64,000 nucleotides of DNA from positions 992,001-1,056,000 of the forward strand of contig JAFEKR010000006.1 in the NCBI GenBank assembly GCA_019022495.1, in the 5' to 3' direction. Shown here piece by piece: positions 1 through 10,965 of this stretch (within the stretch, counting starts at the first letter, position 1; each line of letters begins with the position of its first letter). Both the position numbers and the translations under genes were made by a program. The notes under the pieces are model-generated. The model was not told the origin of the DNA and made no database searches. It saw nothing but the letters and a program-made list of their open reading frames with translations. This stretch comes from Epichloe hybrida (taxonomy: Eukaryota > Ascomycota > Sordariomycetes > Hypocreales > Clavicipitaceae).

Positions 1-1
1 T

Positions 2-823
2 TTCACGAGGAAAATGAACCACCTGCTCTCCACGATGAAGGTGATACACAAGTTCAGGATGTTATTGGCCAAGAATAGAACAAAACAAGGAACAAATCCC
101 GAAAGTTCTTCAACTTCTCTCCAACGTGCTACCACAGAGAACGAGACATTTGACGCATTGGCGGAGAGAGCAAAAGCAGAAGAAATAGAAAGTATTCTAG
201 CTGGCCGTCGTCGTCTGCCGAGTCAACAAGACGAGAATGCGGACAAGGGTCATGCACACGAAGTAGGCGATCAGCAGCCTCTCCTTCTTGGCATTGGGAC
301 CGGAGCACGAGATGCATTTGTTCAGGATGAAGCCACACCTGATGTTGTTGCCGACTCACCAACAGCAGTAGACTACAACGTGTACGACCGAGCCTACGAG
401 GAAGCAATCAGACGTCGCATGGAAGCCAAGCCATCAAGGCGGCCGACCATGTACCTGACCAAGTTTGTCAAAGAAACCGAGTATTTCAAGCAAATGGAGA
501 ATCTGGTTGAAGGGACCGTCTTCTCGCCGCCTATTTTCAAGTCAGAAGTCAAGGAAGCCGCGAAGATGTTGAAACACGATGTGTCGACATCGACGGCGCG
601 CGCCGGGGGCGCCTTGGCTGCCTCAAAGTCAGATTGCAAAGATGCTGCGCAAGCGCTGAAAGAGAACTTATCGTCGGCTTCTTCTTCTCAGGGTGCCAAA
701 TTAGTCAATCTTGTCAACAAGATATCCATCTCAGACCCAGATACCATGAAAGAACCAGAGACGCAGGCCGAGCCAAGTCGTGCGGTGGGAAAACTTATGC
801 ATCAAGATACTCGCGAAGCCTAG
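2..823 (+). CDS. Unknown protein, C-terminal part (5' end outside window)
   Basis: The frame is open from the left edge of the window to a TAG at 821-823. The first in-window ATG is at 14, but the codons before it are also sense, so this is probably the C-terminal portion of a longer protein. What is visible is about 270 residues. A basic start is followed by a Ser/Thr/Glu-rich stretch. A more ordered segment around residues 120-175 holds a tyrosine-rich patch, RRPTMYLTKF and ETEYFKQMENL. A hydrophilic Ala/Ser/Lys-rich tail follows. I see no membrane segment or catalytic motif. The shape would fit the cytosolic tail of a membrane protein, but that is a guess and I do not recognise the family. 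Confidence 0.6.
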   Translation, partial: FTRKMNHLLSTMKVIHKFRMLLAKNRTKQGTNPESSSTSLQRATTENETFDALAERAKAEEIESILAGRRRLPSQQDENADKGHAHEVGDQQPLLLGIGTGARDAFVQDEATPDVVADSPTAVDYNVYDRAYEEAIRRRMEAKPSRRPTMYLTKFVKETEYFKQMENLVEGTVFSPPIFKSEVKEAAKMLKHDVSTSTARAGGALAASKSDCKDAAQALKENLSSASSSQGAKLVNLVNKISISDPDTMKEPETQAEPSRAVGKLMHQDTREA

Positions 824-3580
824 ACTTGGCAAGTTTTCACGGGAGAAAGAAAAGGGGGGGGTTCTTCAAAGACCTGCCTCAATTGCCCTTTTTTTCTTCA
901 AGACATGGTGCTCCGGATGCCTCCCGAAATCTGAACACTGCCGGTCTCGACGTGTGGAGGGTGAGAAATGAAGAAGCTGCTTTGTGAAACACAACAGCAA
1001 AGATGATGGGCTTTCCTTTTGCGAATCAGATGGCGAGATGGGAAACACAGGGTCTCACTACAGGGTCTGGGCCGCAGGTGCCAACCTCTTTAAAGAATAA
1101 AGCATGGTATTTTCGGTAGCATTACAACTGAGACAATTAGGCTTGGCGACTCTAGTGAGATCAAAGCGATGAATGACAGATCGCAATGCCTTTTGGGTTT
1201 GCCAACTATCTCGTCTCTTTGGCAGTCGCAAAGCCTCGGAGGTTTCGCGGACAAGGATATGTAGGTGCTTTTGTATGTACGACGAGCCTACTCCGTACTC
1301 CGAACTATGATAAAAGTCACTGCAAATCTACAGTATACATAATAGTACCTTACTAAGCCTGGTCTTTCTGCTAGATTTAGGTGGCTTGCTCGTGCCCTAG
1401 AACATCTCTGAGACCTTACGACTGCCAAGGGAACAAATTTTATTCGCACCGCTTCGAGCCATCATTTTCTCTCGGCAAGGGCTGACATGGCCTCCTGCCG
1501 CTGCTACTTGGACAACTACTCGGCGTTTGACCGAGTGAGCAGACAAATGGTGAGTTTAGCTCTTCGTGTTCCTCACAGCTGGTAATCGGCGGCTTCCGAG
1601 AAGGTGCGGAATACGGATTACGACACTGCTATTCCATCCGCGCTACTCGGTAGATATCAGATGATCGGCTCTGCATGTAGCATGTAGGCGGCGTGCGACG
1701 ATGACGACAGCAACCATGATGCGCCTTCCCCGGCGCGTCGAAATGATCAGGTCTGGCTGGTATCAATTGATCCCACCCAAGGCATGAGCATCGGCATCAG
1801 TCAATCTACATTACTCGTTTACTCGTCCAAGGCCAGTCGACATGCGGTTTGGCGGAATCGTATTGTGGCCTGTACGGAGTACTCGGGACCTCGTGACGAA
1901 AAAGGAAACGTCGAGCCAAGGGGATGACGTCGTTGTCGTTCCCGCAGACGGGTGAGGGATGATGAGCCAACTCCCCCCCCCTCCGCCCGCTTCAAGTGGT
2001 GGTCGTAATATGTATGTACATGTGAATGGTCCGGATCCGCCAACTCGATGGCGTCGAGCAGCGAGGACCCTACTTCCGGCCCACCTCCCGCTTGTTCGAT
2101 CCTCGTCCTCGACACAGTACTTGCTCAATGAGTCAAGACATTTGAAGGCAGGTTTTTTATCGTCATTTTCTCAAACTCGTTTTTGGGTGGTCGACAACTT
2201 ACCAAAGAAGGAAATTCGTGCACCAGTCGCGCGAGTAGTCGTCGCGATTCCGTGCATCACCAGCACCAGCCACCAGCCACCAGCCACCAGCACCACCATC
2301 GTACAACATTTGACATTACATAGACATGGGCATTTGACAACTCAAACTCTCTGCCTGATGAGGGTAATCCAAGAATGCACGTTCCAATCAGGTATCTGGG
2401 CTCAATCGTCCCGGCCGAAAGATGAAAGGCAGGTGACGGCATCAAAGGGCTTGGCTGTCCACGGTTGGCTGATGCGGATTGGCCAAGATTCTGGGCTGCA
2501 CGTTGTGCTGGCCTGTTTCTTACCTAATATTGATATTTCAAACTTGCGGGTTCACTGCACTGTCAATGACCCATGAGTTCTCGCAAAAAAAGTGACGTGG
2601 TTGCAGGGCCGCAGGTCTCGTCCTGAAGCCGAAGCATATCTTTCCTTGGCGCGAGTATTCGTGGTTCCTATTCATTGTATGAGTTGGCCGGCTCGGCGAG
2701 GTGGTTTCACCGGGGCTTCTCGCGCTTGTTGGCAAGAGACGAATTGTCGGCAGCCCGCCTTGCCACCTGCCACTTCTTCTTGACGGGTACCTAATAAGTG
2801 GGTGCGGGCAACTAACTCGAGTGCTCGCCGGCACGTATTTTTTTTTTTTTTTTTTTTTTTTCAAATTAGTGGAGAGCTGCGCCAGCGCCCGACAACAACT
2901 GACATCTGAAAAAAAAAAAAAAAAAAAGGGCAAGCAAGGCCAGGCAACAAGGCAGGGCTACAGGGCAGGGCAGGGCAAAAGGCAAAAGGCAGGCAACTTT
3001 TTTAGACGAACCAGCCAAGCCCTGCCCGCGACAACAAGGCGGCCGGGCCCTGACCAAATTGTTTGAGCCGCCTTGGACCTCCCCTCTCCTGGCTGAGCTC
3101 AGCTCTCCACTCTCCATCTCCTCTTGCCACCGATTCCCTAGTTTTTTTTTTCCCTTTTTTTTTTTTTTTTTTTTGCTTTCCTTTGCTTCGGCAGCAAGTC
3201 AAAAGGAAAAAGAAGTCTGGTTCTCTCCTGTCGCCGCGGTGGTGAGCATCACTCCCGCAGCAGCCTCTGGGTTCTGTGTGTCTCTGGGTCTCTCTACCCC
3301 TACGTGTTGGCACCAACCGCGCCAACCGACCCGACCAGACTTTTCCGTCTTCTCCGTATTAAACTAACTCCTCCGTACATACCCGTTCTACCCGTCTGCG
3401 GCGTAGTCTGTACATAATACGTACGCTTGTTGTACGGATTACGCTGGGAGCAAGCCGGCCAGCTCTGCGCACGAGAACAGCGCGCACGCGACAACAGGCA
3501 CCACCGCACATTTTTAAATCCCTGTCGCCGCGTTTTGGCTGTTCACACCACCCTGCGCCGCCATCGCCGCCATCTCCTCT
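824..3580. other. Intergenic, no gene recognised
   Basis: About 2.8 kb without a convincing coding region. Open frames such as 1959-2576 are short, carry no recognisable motif and use simple-repeat sequence. The stretch holds dispersed TACGGAGTA/TACGGATTA nonamers (1289, 1612, 1873, 3433), a CACCAGC repeat at 2258-2296, a T24 tract (2838-2861) and an A19 tract (2909-2927) flanking a GGCA-rich zone, and a T20 tract (3155-3174). The right part is presumably the promoter of the downstream kinase gene. Confidence 0.6.
2838..2975. repeat. T24 / A19 pair followed by G-rich GGGCA repeats
   Basis: A run of 24 T (2838-2861) and a run of 19 A (2909-2927) lie 47 bases apart and could pair as a long A:T stem. 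Directly after them, 2955-2975 holds four GGG triplets separated by 2-5 bases, which satisfies the simple G-quadruplex pattern on the plus strand. All of this is read directly from the sequence; any function is unknown. Confidence 0.7.
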
Positions 3581-3584
3581 CTGC

Positions 3585-3651
3585 TCCCTCTGGCTTTCCC
3601 TCTGGCTTCCCTCTGGCTTCCCTCTGGCTTCCCTCTGGCTTCCCTCTGGCT
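3585..3651 (+). repeat. Six tandem 11-nt units (TCCCTCTGGCT) in the kinase leader
   Basis: Six copies of TCCCTCTGGCT stand head to tail, with one extra T after the first, about 560-620 bases upstream of the kinase start codon. Pyrimidine-rich CTCGTC repeats follow directly. The position suggests the promoter or 5' leader of the kinase gene. On the opposite strand the repeat creates a low-complexity open frame that I do not regard as a gene. Confidence 0.85.
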
Positions 3652-3790
3652 CCCTCGTCGTCTTGTCGTCTCTCGTCGTCTCTCGTCCTCTGTGCCCGCC
3701 CTTGGCGACGCGGCGCTGTTCCCTCTCAGCCGCCAGCTTTGTCATCGCCTTCGACGCCCACCGTCTAATACCGTACCGTCTGGTCCGTAT

Positions 3791-3838
3791 CGCACCGTCT
3801 ACCGCACCGTCTCCCGCACCGTCTACCGCACCGTCAAC
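3791..3838 (+). repeat. Four tandem 12-nt units (CGCACCGTCTAC) in the kinase leader
   Basis: Four consecutive near-identical units, CGCACCGTCTAC, CGCACCGTCTCC, CGCACCGTCTAC and CGCACCGTCAAC, end 369 bases before the kinase ATG. Less regular ACCGTC copies precede them (3763-3790). The array probably lies in the transcribed leader. Confidence 0.85.
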
Positions 3839-4207
3839 AGAATTGCCGAAAGTCCTTGATAGTCCTTGGTGCCAATGCTGCTTGTGAACCTTCTGCAGCC
3901 TCCCAGAGCATTCTAGCTGGCCCTTTGTTGCTTTTTGGCTTTGCTTTGCTCGGCTTGGTTCAGCTTGGCTCTGCATCCATCTCATCCATTCTCGGCCTTT
4001 CTCACAATTACACCTGGCTTTTTCTGGACTTTCGTCGACCACGAGGTCACAAACATCAACAACATTTGCCTCTCTTCTACACCGCCCCATCTTGATCGTG
4101 CCCGCGCATCCGGAAGCAGCACATCAAACGCCAACCACGGCACGGCGCTACGTCAGTCGTGCCAGCCGTCGCCGTCTCTCGCCGTCTTTCATCTCCTGCC
4201 AACCAAG

Positions 4208-5671
4208 ATGCCTGCTGCTTCCGTCACTTCGTCAAAGCCCAATTCTGCACCGACCTCGAAACCTTCGTCGATCAAATCTCACAATGGTTCCGGAAAATCG
4301 CCTGCTCTCACCCCGCAAGATGCCGATTTTGCCACTGAACCCTTGCACCTGAAACCCCCGTCAGAAAAGGCATCCGTGAAAGAGCGTTTCACACGCATGT
4401 TCTCCAGCAAAGATGTTCCCAAAGCGAACAACGGCAATGGCGAACCAACTGGCCGGCCGCGCGGTTCATCCATGAACGGCACCTCGTCACCGGCTTCCTC
4501 GCACAAGGACTCATCCGAACGACCCGTCGACAAAGCCCCGTCAAATACCTCCAAGGTGATCCCGGGCAAGGAACTTGGAACGCGCTTCTCGCTCAATCCC
4601 GAGGTGCAGGGTGGCCATGAACATCATCTGAAGTCTAGTCGCCGACAAGAAAAGCTGTCGGATATGTGGCGCTCACTATTGGGCAAGAAACCGGAAGCAA
4701 CCCCCGAACATGACCTTTCGCTCGTCTCCAACTGGGTTGACTCGCTTCGTCAGGAGAAGGAGGAAGCGTCGGACAGAAAGGGGGCCGCCAATGTATCCTC
4801 CACGCTTGTGGAAAAGTACGGAAAGTGCCAGGAGGTTGTCGGGCGTGGAGCCTTCGGTATCGTTAGAATCTCTCACAAAAAGCTGGGCGGCTCCGAGAAG
4901 CTCTTTGCCGTCAAGGAATTCCGCCGTCGTCCCGAGGAAACCGAGAAGAAGTACAGCAAGCGTCTCACTGCCGAGTTTTGCATTTCCTCGTCTCTGCGCC
5001 ATCCGAACGTCATTCACACTCTGGATCTGCTCAAGGATGCCAAGGGAGATTTTTGCGAGGTCATGGAGTTTTGTGCCGGAGGTGATTTATACACTCTCAT
5101 CCTCTCAAGCGGCAAGCTCGAGGTTCAAGAGGCCGATTGCTTCTTCAAGCAAATGATGCGCGGCGTCGAGTATCTTCACGAAATGGGTGTCGCTCACAGA
5201 GATTTGAAACCCGAAAATCTACTGCTGACCACCAGAGGCGCTCTGAAAATCACCGATTTTGGTAACGGAGAGTGTTTCCGAATGGCATGGGAAACGGACG
5301 CACACATGGTGTCTGGTCTCTGCGGCTCTGCCCCTTACATATCACCTGAAGAATATACTGACAAGGAATTCGATGCCCGCGCCGTTGACGTATGGGCGTG
5401 CGGTGTCATCTACATGGCCATGCGAACCGGGCGCCACCTGTGGCGTGTGGCCAAGAAAGACGAGGATGAATTTTATGCTCGTTATCTTGAAGGCCGTCGC
5501 GATGAAGAGGGATACGGCCCCATCGAGTCTCTGCATCGCGCGCGATGTCGCAACGTCATCTACTCAGTCCTGGACCCTCATCCAACGCGCCGTCTCACGG
5601 CTGCTCAGGTCCTGAAATCCGAATGGGTTCGCGAGATAAAACTTTGCAAAGCTGGCGAGGAGGGCCTGTAA
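4208..5671 (+). CDS. SAT4: Ser/Thr protein kinase of the HAL4/SAT4 type
   Basis: Single-exon gene of 487 residues. The kinase domain spans about residues 203-480. It has a glycine loop GRGAFGIV (about 211), the ATP lysine in AVKEF (about 235), catalytic HRDLKPEN (about 329), DFG at about 349 in the context ITDFGNGECFRMAWE, and SAPYISPEEY in the activation segment. The GECFRMAWE block is what I associate with fungal HAL4/SAT4 (halotolerance) kinases, which in yeast regulate potassium uptake and plasma-membrane transporters. The first 200 residues are Ser/Pro/Lys-rich and probably disordered. The frame is open upstream of 4208, but the ATG at 4208 (context CCAAGATGC) gives a start MPAASVT that looks natural, and the upstream part is low complexity. 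A long repeat-bearing leader precedes it. Family assignment is firm; which HAL paralogue is an inference. Confidence 0.93.
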   Translation: MPAASVTSSKPNSAPTSKPSSIKSHNGSGKSPALTPQDADFATEPLHLKPPSEKASVKERFTRMFSSKDVPKANNGNGEPTGRPRGSSMNGTSSPASSHKDSSERPVDKAPSNTSKVIPGKELGTRFSLNPEVQGGHEHHLKSSRRQEKLSDMWRSLLGKKPEATPEHDLSLVSNWVDSLRQEKEEASDRKGAANVSSTLVEKYGKCQEVVGRGAFGIVRISHKKLGGSEKLFAVKEFRRRPEETEKKYSKRLTAEFCISSSLRHPNVIHTLDLLKDAKGDFCEVMEFCAGGDLYTLILSSGKLEVQEADCFFKQMMRGVEYLHEMGVAHRDLKPENLLLTTRGALKITDFGNGECFRMAWETDAHMVSGLCGSAPYISPEEYTDKEFDARAVDVWACGVIYMAMRTGRHLWRVAKKDEDEFYARYLEGRRDEEGYGPIESLHRARCRNVIYSVLDPHPTRRLTAAQVLKSEWVREIKLCKAGEEGL

Positions 5672-7747
5672 CACACTGTCCGTCATGCTGCTACTTGGCA
5701 TGGCGGACTGCAATCTGATGAGCAGGCACATTCATTCCGAAGAATAATTCCTGCCCAACACATCTTGCAGACTCTTTTGCCTTTCCTCTACGTTTGGCGA
5801 AGCTGGGAACACTGGACCAAGAGACAAGCCATCCGCGTGGTTCTTTGGGGGGTTTTTTTTTTCTTAAAAAAAACCTAATGTAACTGAATGACGGACGTTA
5901 CGATCTAATGACTCTTCATCCACGGCCATTAAACCTCACTTTTCTCCCCACTTTATATCTTTATTCATTCTTCTTCGCCCTGATTCAGGATATTGGACTA
6001 TTTGCCATTTACTATTGATCCTCGATCACTTTTTTTTTTTTGTTTTCTTCTCTTCTTCTTCTTGGCATCTTCGGATTTTGTTCCGTCATGAGATATCCAA
6101 GTCTCAACTCGGCTTAAAACGGTAGTTTTCGTTTCAGATACACCACCGAGCACCTGGCGTTTTTGGGCGTATTTTTTTATCGGGGAGTTTATGAGGCGAC
6201 GGTGATGGTGGCGGTGCTGGACCAACTCTGCAAGCGAATCTTTTTTCGGGCGCATTCACCATGTCCTGGAGCCACCGCATTCAGGTTCATGAATACAGAG
6301 TAAGATAAGAGGAAAAGATGAGGGCTTGGGAGGCTGGCTCTATTCACTAGACTTTGTATGCGAGGGGCAGAAGTGGTGGTCACCGGGTTTCCTTTTCTTT
6401 GTTTGGTCTTTGGAAAAGGCATTGTCCTAAAAATCTGGTGGCCCCTTGGTCATACGTAGATGATGCATGCAGTAAGTAGGTGGTACTTGGACCAGACCAG
6501 ACCAGACAAGAACAGACCAGACCAGTTCAACTGGGTACCATCTGGGGTACAATCAACTACTTGCTGAGTACCTGCCCCATGTACGGAGTTATCGTGACCA
6601 TTTTCCCCTGTAACTTGTTGCCATGCCATGTCTCGGCGAGCTGTGTGTCTGGGTCCCGATACTAGACAGAAAGAGGTTGGTATCCTTCCCCTTTTATCGT
6701 CTGCCAACCTCGGCAACTCTGGGCTTCGAATTGTTCAATTCTTCTTCCCCTCTTAAGTGTGCCCGTTGATGTCAGCGGATGGCTGGGCGCACGAAACAAT
6801 ACGTAGACCATGGCGTTTGCGTGTCGTCAGCCGTACCATGACATGCCATCACCTCTGGTCGTGGACGTCTGGCAGGCAGCACTCATGATTGAAGAACGAG
6901 CCGTGTCTCATAAGCGCGTCACGAACGGGCGCACATTCAGAGGGAAATTCAACTGTGCTTTGCGTCGCTTGATATCATGCGTCCTTGGACAACACACGCC
7001 CGAGTAAACTCGAGCGGGACATTTGGAAAATTATAGATATTATTGCGACTACATGTTGTGTGTGCAAATCAATGCTCCTCATTCCATCGTCCCCTTGTCC
7101 TGTTTCAAACCCACCCCGATTCGTCCCATTTTGTCGAATACATACAAAGCCACTCCCCCGCCAGTTGTCGCCAATGATGCCCATCTTCCTGTATGCGCAC
7201 ACATAGTCTGTCTTGAATGGACTGGATGGATCATGGAGATTCCTGTCCTCAAAAACCAATAAAACGACAGAAATGATGAAATTCGACGGTGATCCAGCCT
7301 CCTGTCTTTGCTCCAAGCGAAACCAAGAAAACTAGAAGGCAAAGGATGAACAAGAATGCCGTGAGGGCATTGGGTAGAAAAGGAAAGAAAAAAAAAAAAT
7401 GTCCAATATTGAAAAATATAATTTTTGCCTCTTTTCAAAAGAGTCATAGAGACAGAAAAGAGGTGAGACACGCCACGCCGGGGAGCAGCTTGACATGATT
7501 GGGAAATCCAAGTTGCGAACACAGTATGCCTGCACAGCAGTATCCTATAAGCCGGCTGTTCCCGTTGACTAAACGAGAGGGCTGTTCGGGGATTCGACTG
7601 CTGGGTAAAAACGTGAGTCGTAAAAAGCCATCAAATTTCGATTAAATTCATCATGTCCTCTTGTCGTGTCAGAACATCCATTGAGCCGTGGACGAGGAAT
7701 CCGTCCGTCCGCCTTGGCTGATCCACGGCGTCAACTTGTTTCAAGTG
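5672..7747. other. Intergenic between convergent genes, no gene recognised
   Basis: This 2.1 kb separates the 3' ends of the kinase gene and the minus-strand gene ending at 7748. It contains poly-T and poly-A runs (for example 6031-6041 and 7387-7399) and an ACCAG-type pentamer repeat at about 6488-6526. The open frames present have no recognisable content. It presumably holds both terminators. Confidence 0.55.
6488..6526 (+). repeat. ACCAG pentanucleotide repeat
   Basis: Imperfect tandem ACCAG/ACAAG/ACCAG copies, about seven units, in the convergent intergenic region. No function is evident. Confidence 0.7.
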
Positions 7748-9166
7748 TTATGAGTGGAACAATTCCCATGCCCTAGAGCAAAGGCGAAGGAACTCATCCT
7801 TCTTGGCGCGCTGTGTTTCGGGGCTATCTCTGCCCTCGCCGAATGGACCGCGTCGGCTCGAAGACGGGCCATATCCGAGAGGCGGACTGGCGCCATCCTC
7901 GTACTCAGCTCGCGTGCGGCGCTTGTTGGCACTTCGACTTCCGTCAGCATGGCGGCTTCCTGGAGCAGGAGATGGAGGAGTGGGTGGCTGATGGCCACCA
8001 TAGTGGACAATCTTTGGGAGCAGCTCGGGTCGTCCACCTGCGAGTTCCTGCTGTGCCTCCTCGGCAGATTTATACTCCCTTGGCCGACCCGATGCAGGGG
8101 CCGCCTGCTGATGATTGGGTTGATGACTTGGGGAAGGCAAAGGAGCTCCTCTCTGGAACGCCGGCGGCGCATTGTCGGGATGCGCAGTAGCACCGTGTCC
8201 AAAAACGTCGCTTATGGGAGGCAGGCGATTATTGGTCTGGTGAGCCGGAACGTGGTGAATGTGAGAACTGCGGGACAAGTGCGAGGGTTGGTTGGCGACA
8301 TGACGTGACAAGGGAACGGCATGTTGATGGCCCGTGAAACTACGTCCCAGCGGCGCGGACTGGATAACTCGCTCGTTTGCAAATTGTTCATGAGATGGGG
8401 CCATGATGGAGAGTCCAGGGGGCGCCTTGCCTCTGCGCGACATGCCAGGGGTCTTGGCTTCGAATTCAGAGATTGAGTCCTTGTCTTTGTCGCTCGGTCC
8501 GTCTCCTTTCGCAGATTGTTGCTGTAGTCTCTGTTCGATGATGCATCGTTGCTGCTCGCGCACCGAGATGCTCCTCTGCAGCTGGCTCTTCATTATAGGG
8601 TCCTGGGTCACGAACCCAGGAGACAAGCAAGCAATACCAGCCTCCTGAATACCCAAGTTGTCGCGCGCGGACATGGGAACTGCTGACGCCGGATTGTTGG
8701 CTGTTGACAGTGTGTTCTTGGACAAATCTAATTTCCGCGGTCGAGGTTTCATATTTGAAAGTGTAGGTGATCCGGGTTCCTTCTTTACGATGACTTTGGG
8801 TCGTCCTGCTTCGCCAAGTGTACTGTCAAAAGACACATGGTCAGCACATGCAGTTTCAAGAGCACGAGCCCGTTGTGCCCGATTGTGCCCGAGAATCTTG
8901 ATGACTTACGATCCGGGAGAAGACTTTGCTGCTGAGAAATTCGCGTGTCCTCTGGGGCTGCTAGCCTCTCCGTTCTTCTGCGGCGCAGCGCTTGCGCTCT
9001 TGCTGTTGGGGCCTGAAGGTGCAGCAGGTGTTCTCTGGGCAGATTGACCGCTGAAACCCGACTTCTTTGTGCTGCCAGCTACGTCGGAAGGAGCTATTTC
9101 GGTCGATGGAAATGAGGGTCTCTCATGAGGAGCTGGAGACGGCGCCACGGCGATTGCAGCACTCAT
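7748..9166 (-). CDS. Unknown low-complexity protein (two exons)
   Basis: Exons on the minus strand are 9166-8910 and 8822-7748. The 87-nt intron has donor GTAAGT and acceptor GACAG. The joined frame gives 443 residues. The start at 9166 is the first true ATG; codons upstream of it in frame are not ATG. The protein is rich in Ser, Pro, Ala and Gln and looks largely disordered. Visible blocks are a basic VIVKKEPGSP segment soon after the exon junction, a Gln-rich stretch (ISVREQQRCIIEQRLQQQ) that may form a short coiled coil, NRLPPISDVFG in the middle, and an ordered C-terminus DEFLRLCSRAWELFHS. The composition suggests a nuclear regulatory protein, but I do not recognise a named family and infer no function. 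The upstream region carries long tandem repeats (9955-10200). Confidence 0.8.
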
Positions 9167-9954
9167 AATGAGCAAATTTGCTTCAAGTTGGTCGAAACTG
9201 TTGTGTCGGGAATGTGCACAGGGAACCGAGTTCGCGGGCGGGTGGGGGGGATCTAGCCAACGTCACAATGCTATCTATCAGCTTATTCGCCGACGAAGCA
9301 AAACAGATAGATGCACGCGGTCCGACAAGTTTCGTCTGTAGGCTGTAGGCTGTAGGCTGTGGGCTGTCTCGTTTGTTGGTTTTATTATTCTACCTGGTGG
9401 AAGGCGGCGTATCCTCCAAGAGAAGTAGAAGTATACGCGATGCGAGCAGTGTGCACTTTCTTTCCCGAGCTTGGAGCACCAAAGTCCAACGCAGCGAAAA
9501 GGGAAAAAAAAAAAAAAAAAAAAAATTCAGGTTCGTCGCAAGAACGGATGAAAGTCGCACAATACGTACTGGCACCGAACCGATCGGGCCAAAGAAACGA
9601 GGGTGTTGAGATACGGGCGGACGAACGCTGACGTTGGCGCGGGCGCGTAGTCTTGGTAGTCTCGCGCACTGCAAGTAGCGAGCGAAGAGCGAGTGCAATG
9701 AACCCGAAGCCCAGAGCAGTAAAGAAAAGGCTGGAAAAGAGTACCAGGTGGTTGCAAAATTAAAGAAGAGAGATGATGCATGAGGCAAGCAGAAGCGCCG
9801 AGTGAAAAGGCTGGTAAACGAATGCAACAAAGACGATGCGGACGCCCACAAATTGGAACTTTTTGTCGGCGGGCTCAAACACAGGGACACAGGGACGCAG
9901 GGGTGGCGGTTCCGGATTGTGTGCGCGGGGGCGAATCAAGGAGCTCGCGACGTT

Positions 9955-10200
9955 CCAGCAGTGACCAGCAGTGACCAGCCGTTGACCAGTGGTGGCCAAG
10001 TAGTGACCGAGCAGTGACCAGTAGTGGCGGTTGGTGGTGGTTGGTGGTCGGTGGACGGTGGTTGGTGGGTGTTTGTTGGCGCGAAACAGCAGCAATGAGC
10101 GAGCGACGGTGCACGTCGGTCGTTGCGGGTGGCGGTTGGTTGGATGGATCGGCGGCGGTGGGCGGCGGTGGGTGGCGGTATTAGGTGGCGGTTGGGGAGA
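9955..10200. repeat. Degenerate tandem repeats upstream of the 7748-9166 gene
   Basis: Two related arrays adjoin. From about 9957 to 10022 a roughly 10-nt unit, GTGACCAGCA, recurs with variation. From about 10023 to 10196 a G/T-rich array of GGTTGGTGG and GGCGGTGGGT units follows. They lie 0.8-1.0 kb upstream of the minus-strand start codon at 9166. Confidence 0.75.
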
Positions 10201-10945
10201 CGCAACGCTTGAGAAGGAGCGAGCCGAGTCTTATCAGTCTTATCACCAACTAGTAACTAGTAATAAGCAAGTGCCTTCCGTGAGTTGTCTGGGCCCGTCG
10301 TCCTCGACCATGCATTGCCAACGAGTTGTTGTCATCATCAACTTGCAAGATGCGGCTATTATCATGTACATATGTATTCCTCCTGCTCGATATACGGCAA
10401 AATGGCACGGCAATACGAAGTACATATGTACATGCAATCCGTACGAATTCGGAAGTACAGCCAAGCCACCAGTATTACACCTCGTGGGGCCTCGTGGGGA
10501 GGATCCTGATTCCTGAAGCACTAGGCTGCCGCCAAACATGTCTGAACGGACCCAGGGGGTGGCTTGAAATGGTAGGGAGCGGCAGCATAGCGGCAGCATA
10601 ATAAAGTTGCATGAGATACGGATTAAAATAATGAAATGTGCAATGAATTCATTGCCATGCATCCAGTGCGCCAGCAGGTTCCGCTGCAGCCGATGCAGCG
10701 TGCCCGCGCCTGCGCCTGCGCAATTGCTCGCCATCATCCATGCGGCCAGACGCCAACTATTATGATAATTATTATTACCCGGGGCCAATCTAAAAGTCCA
10801 CTACTACCGCACCGCTGGCTGTGGCCTTGGGGCCATCGTGAATATATGCATGTCGACAATGTCACACCAACCCTCAATAAGCTCAATAAAGTCTAGATTA
10901 AAGCAGATTTGCATCGTTACTCCGCACCCCGTATGTACATGTGTG

Positions 10946-10965
10946 TACGGAGTATGTACGGAGTA
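10946..10965 (+). repeat. Two TACGGAGTA nonamers, 11 bp apart
   Basis: Copies at 10946-10954 and 10957-10965 sit on the same strand with 11-bp spacing, about one helical turn. They belong to the dispersed intergenic motif family described in the findings. Confidence 0.8.

Noticed and set aside
2258..2576. Plus-strand frame through the CACCAGC repeat
   Set aside because: It is driven by the simple repeat and has no coding features beyond it.
3359..4090. 243-codon minus-strand frame opposite the kinase leader
   Set aside because: Its composition (repeated Glu-Gly-Ser-Gln-Arg) comes from the tandem leader repeats, and it matches no family.
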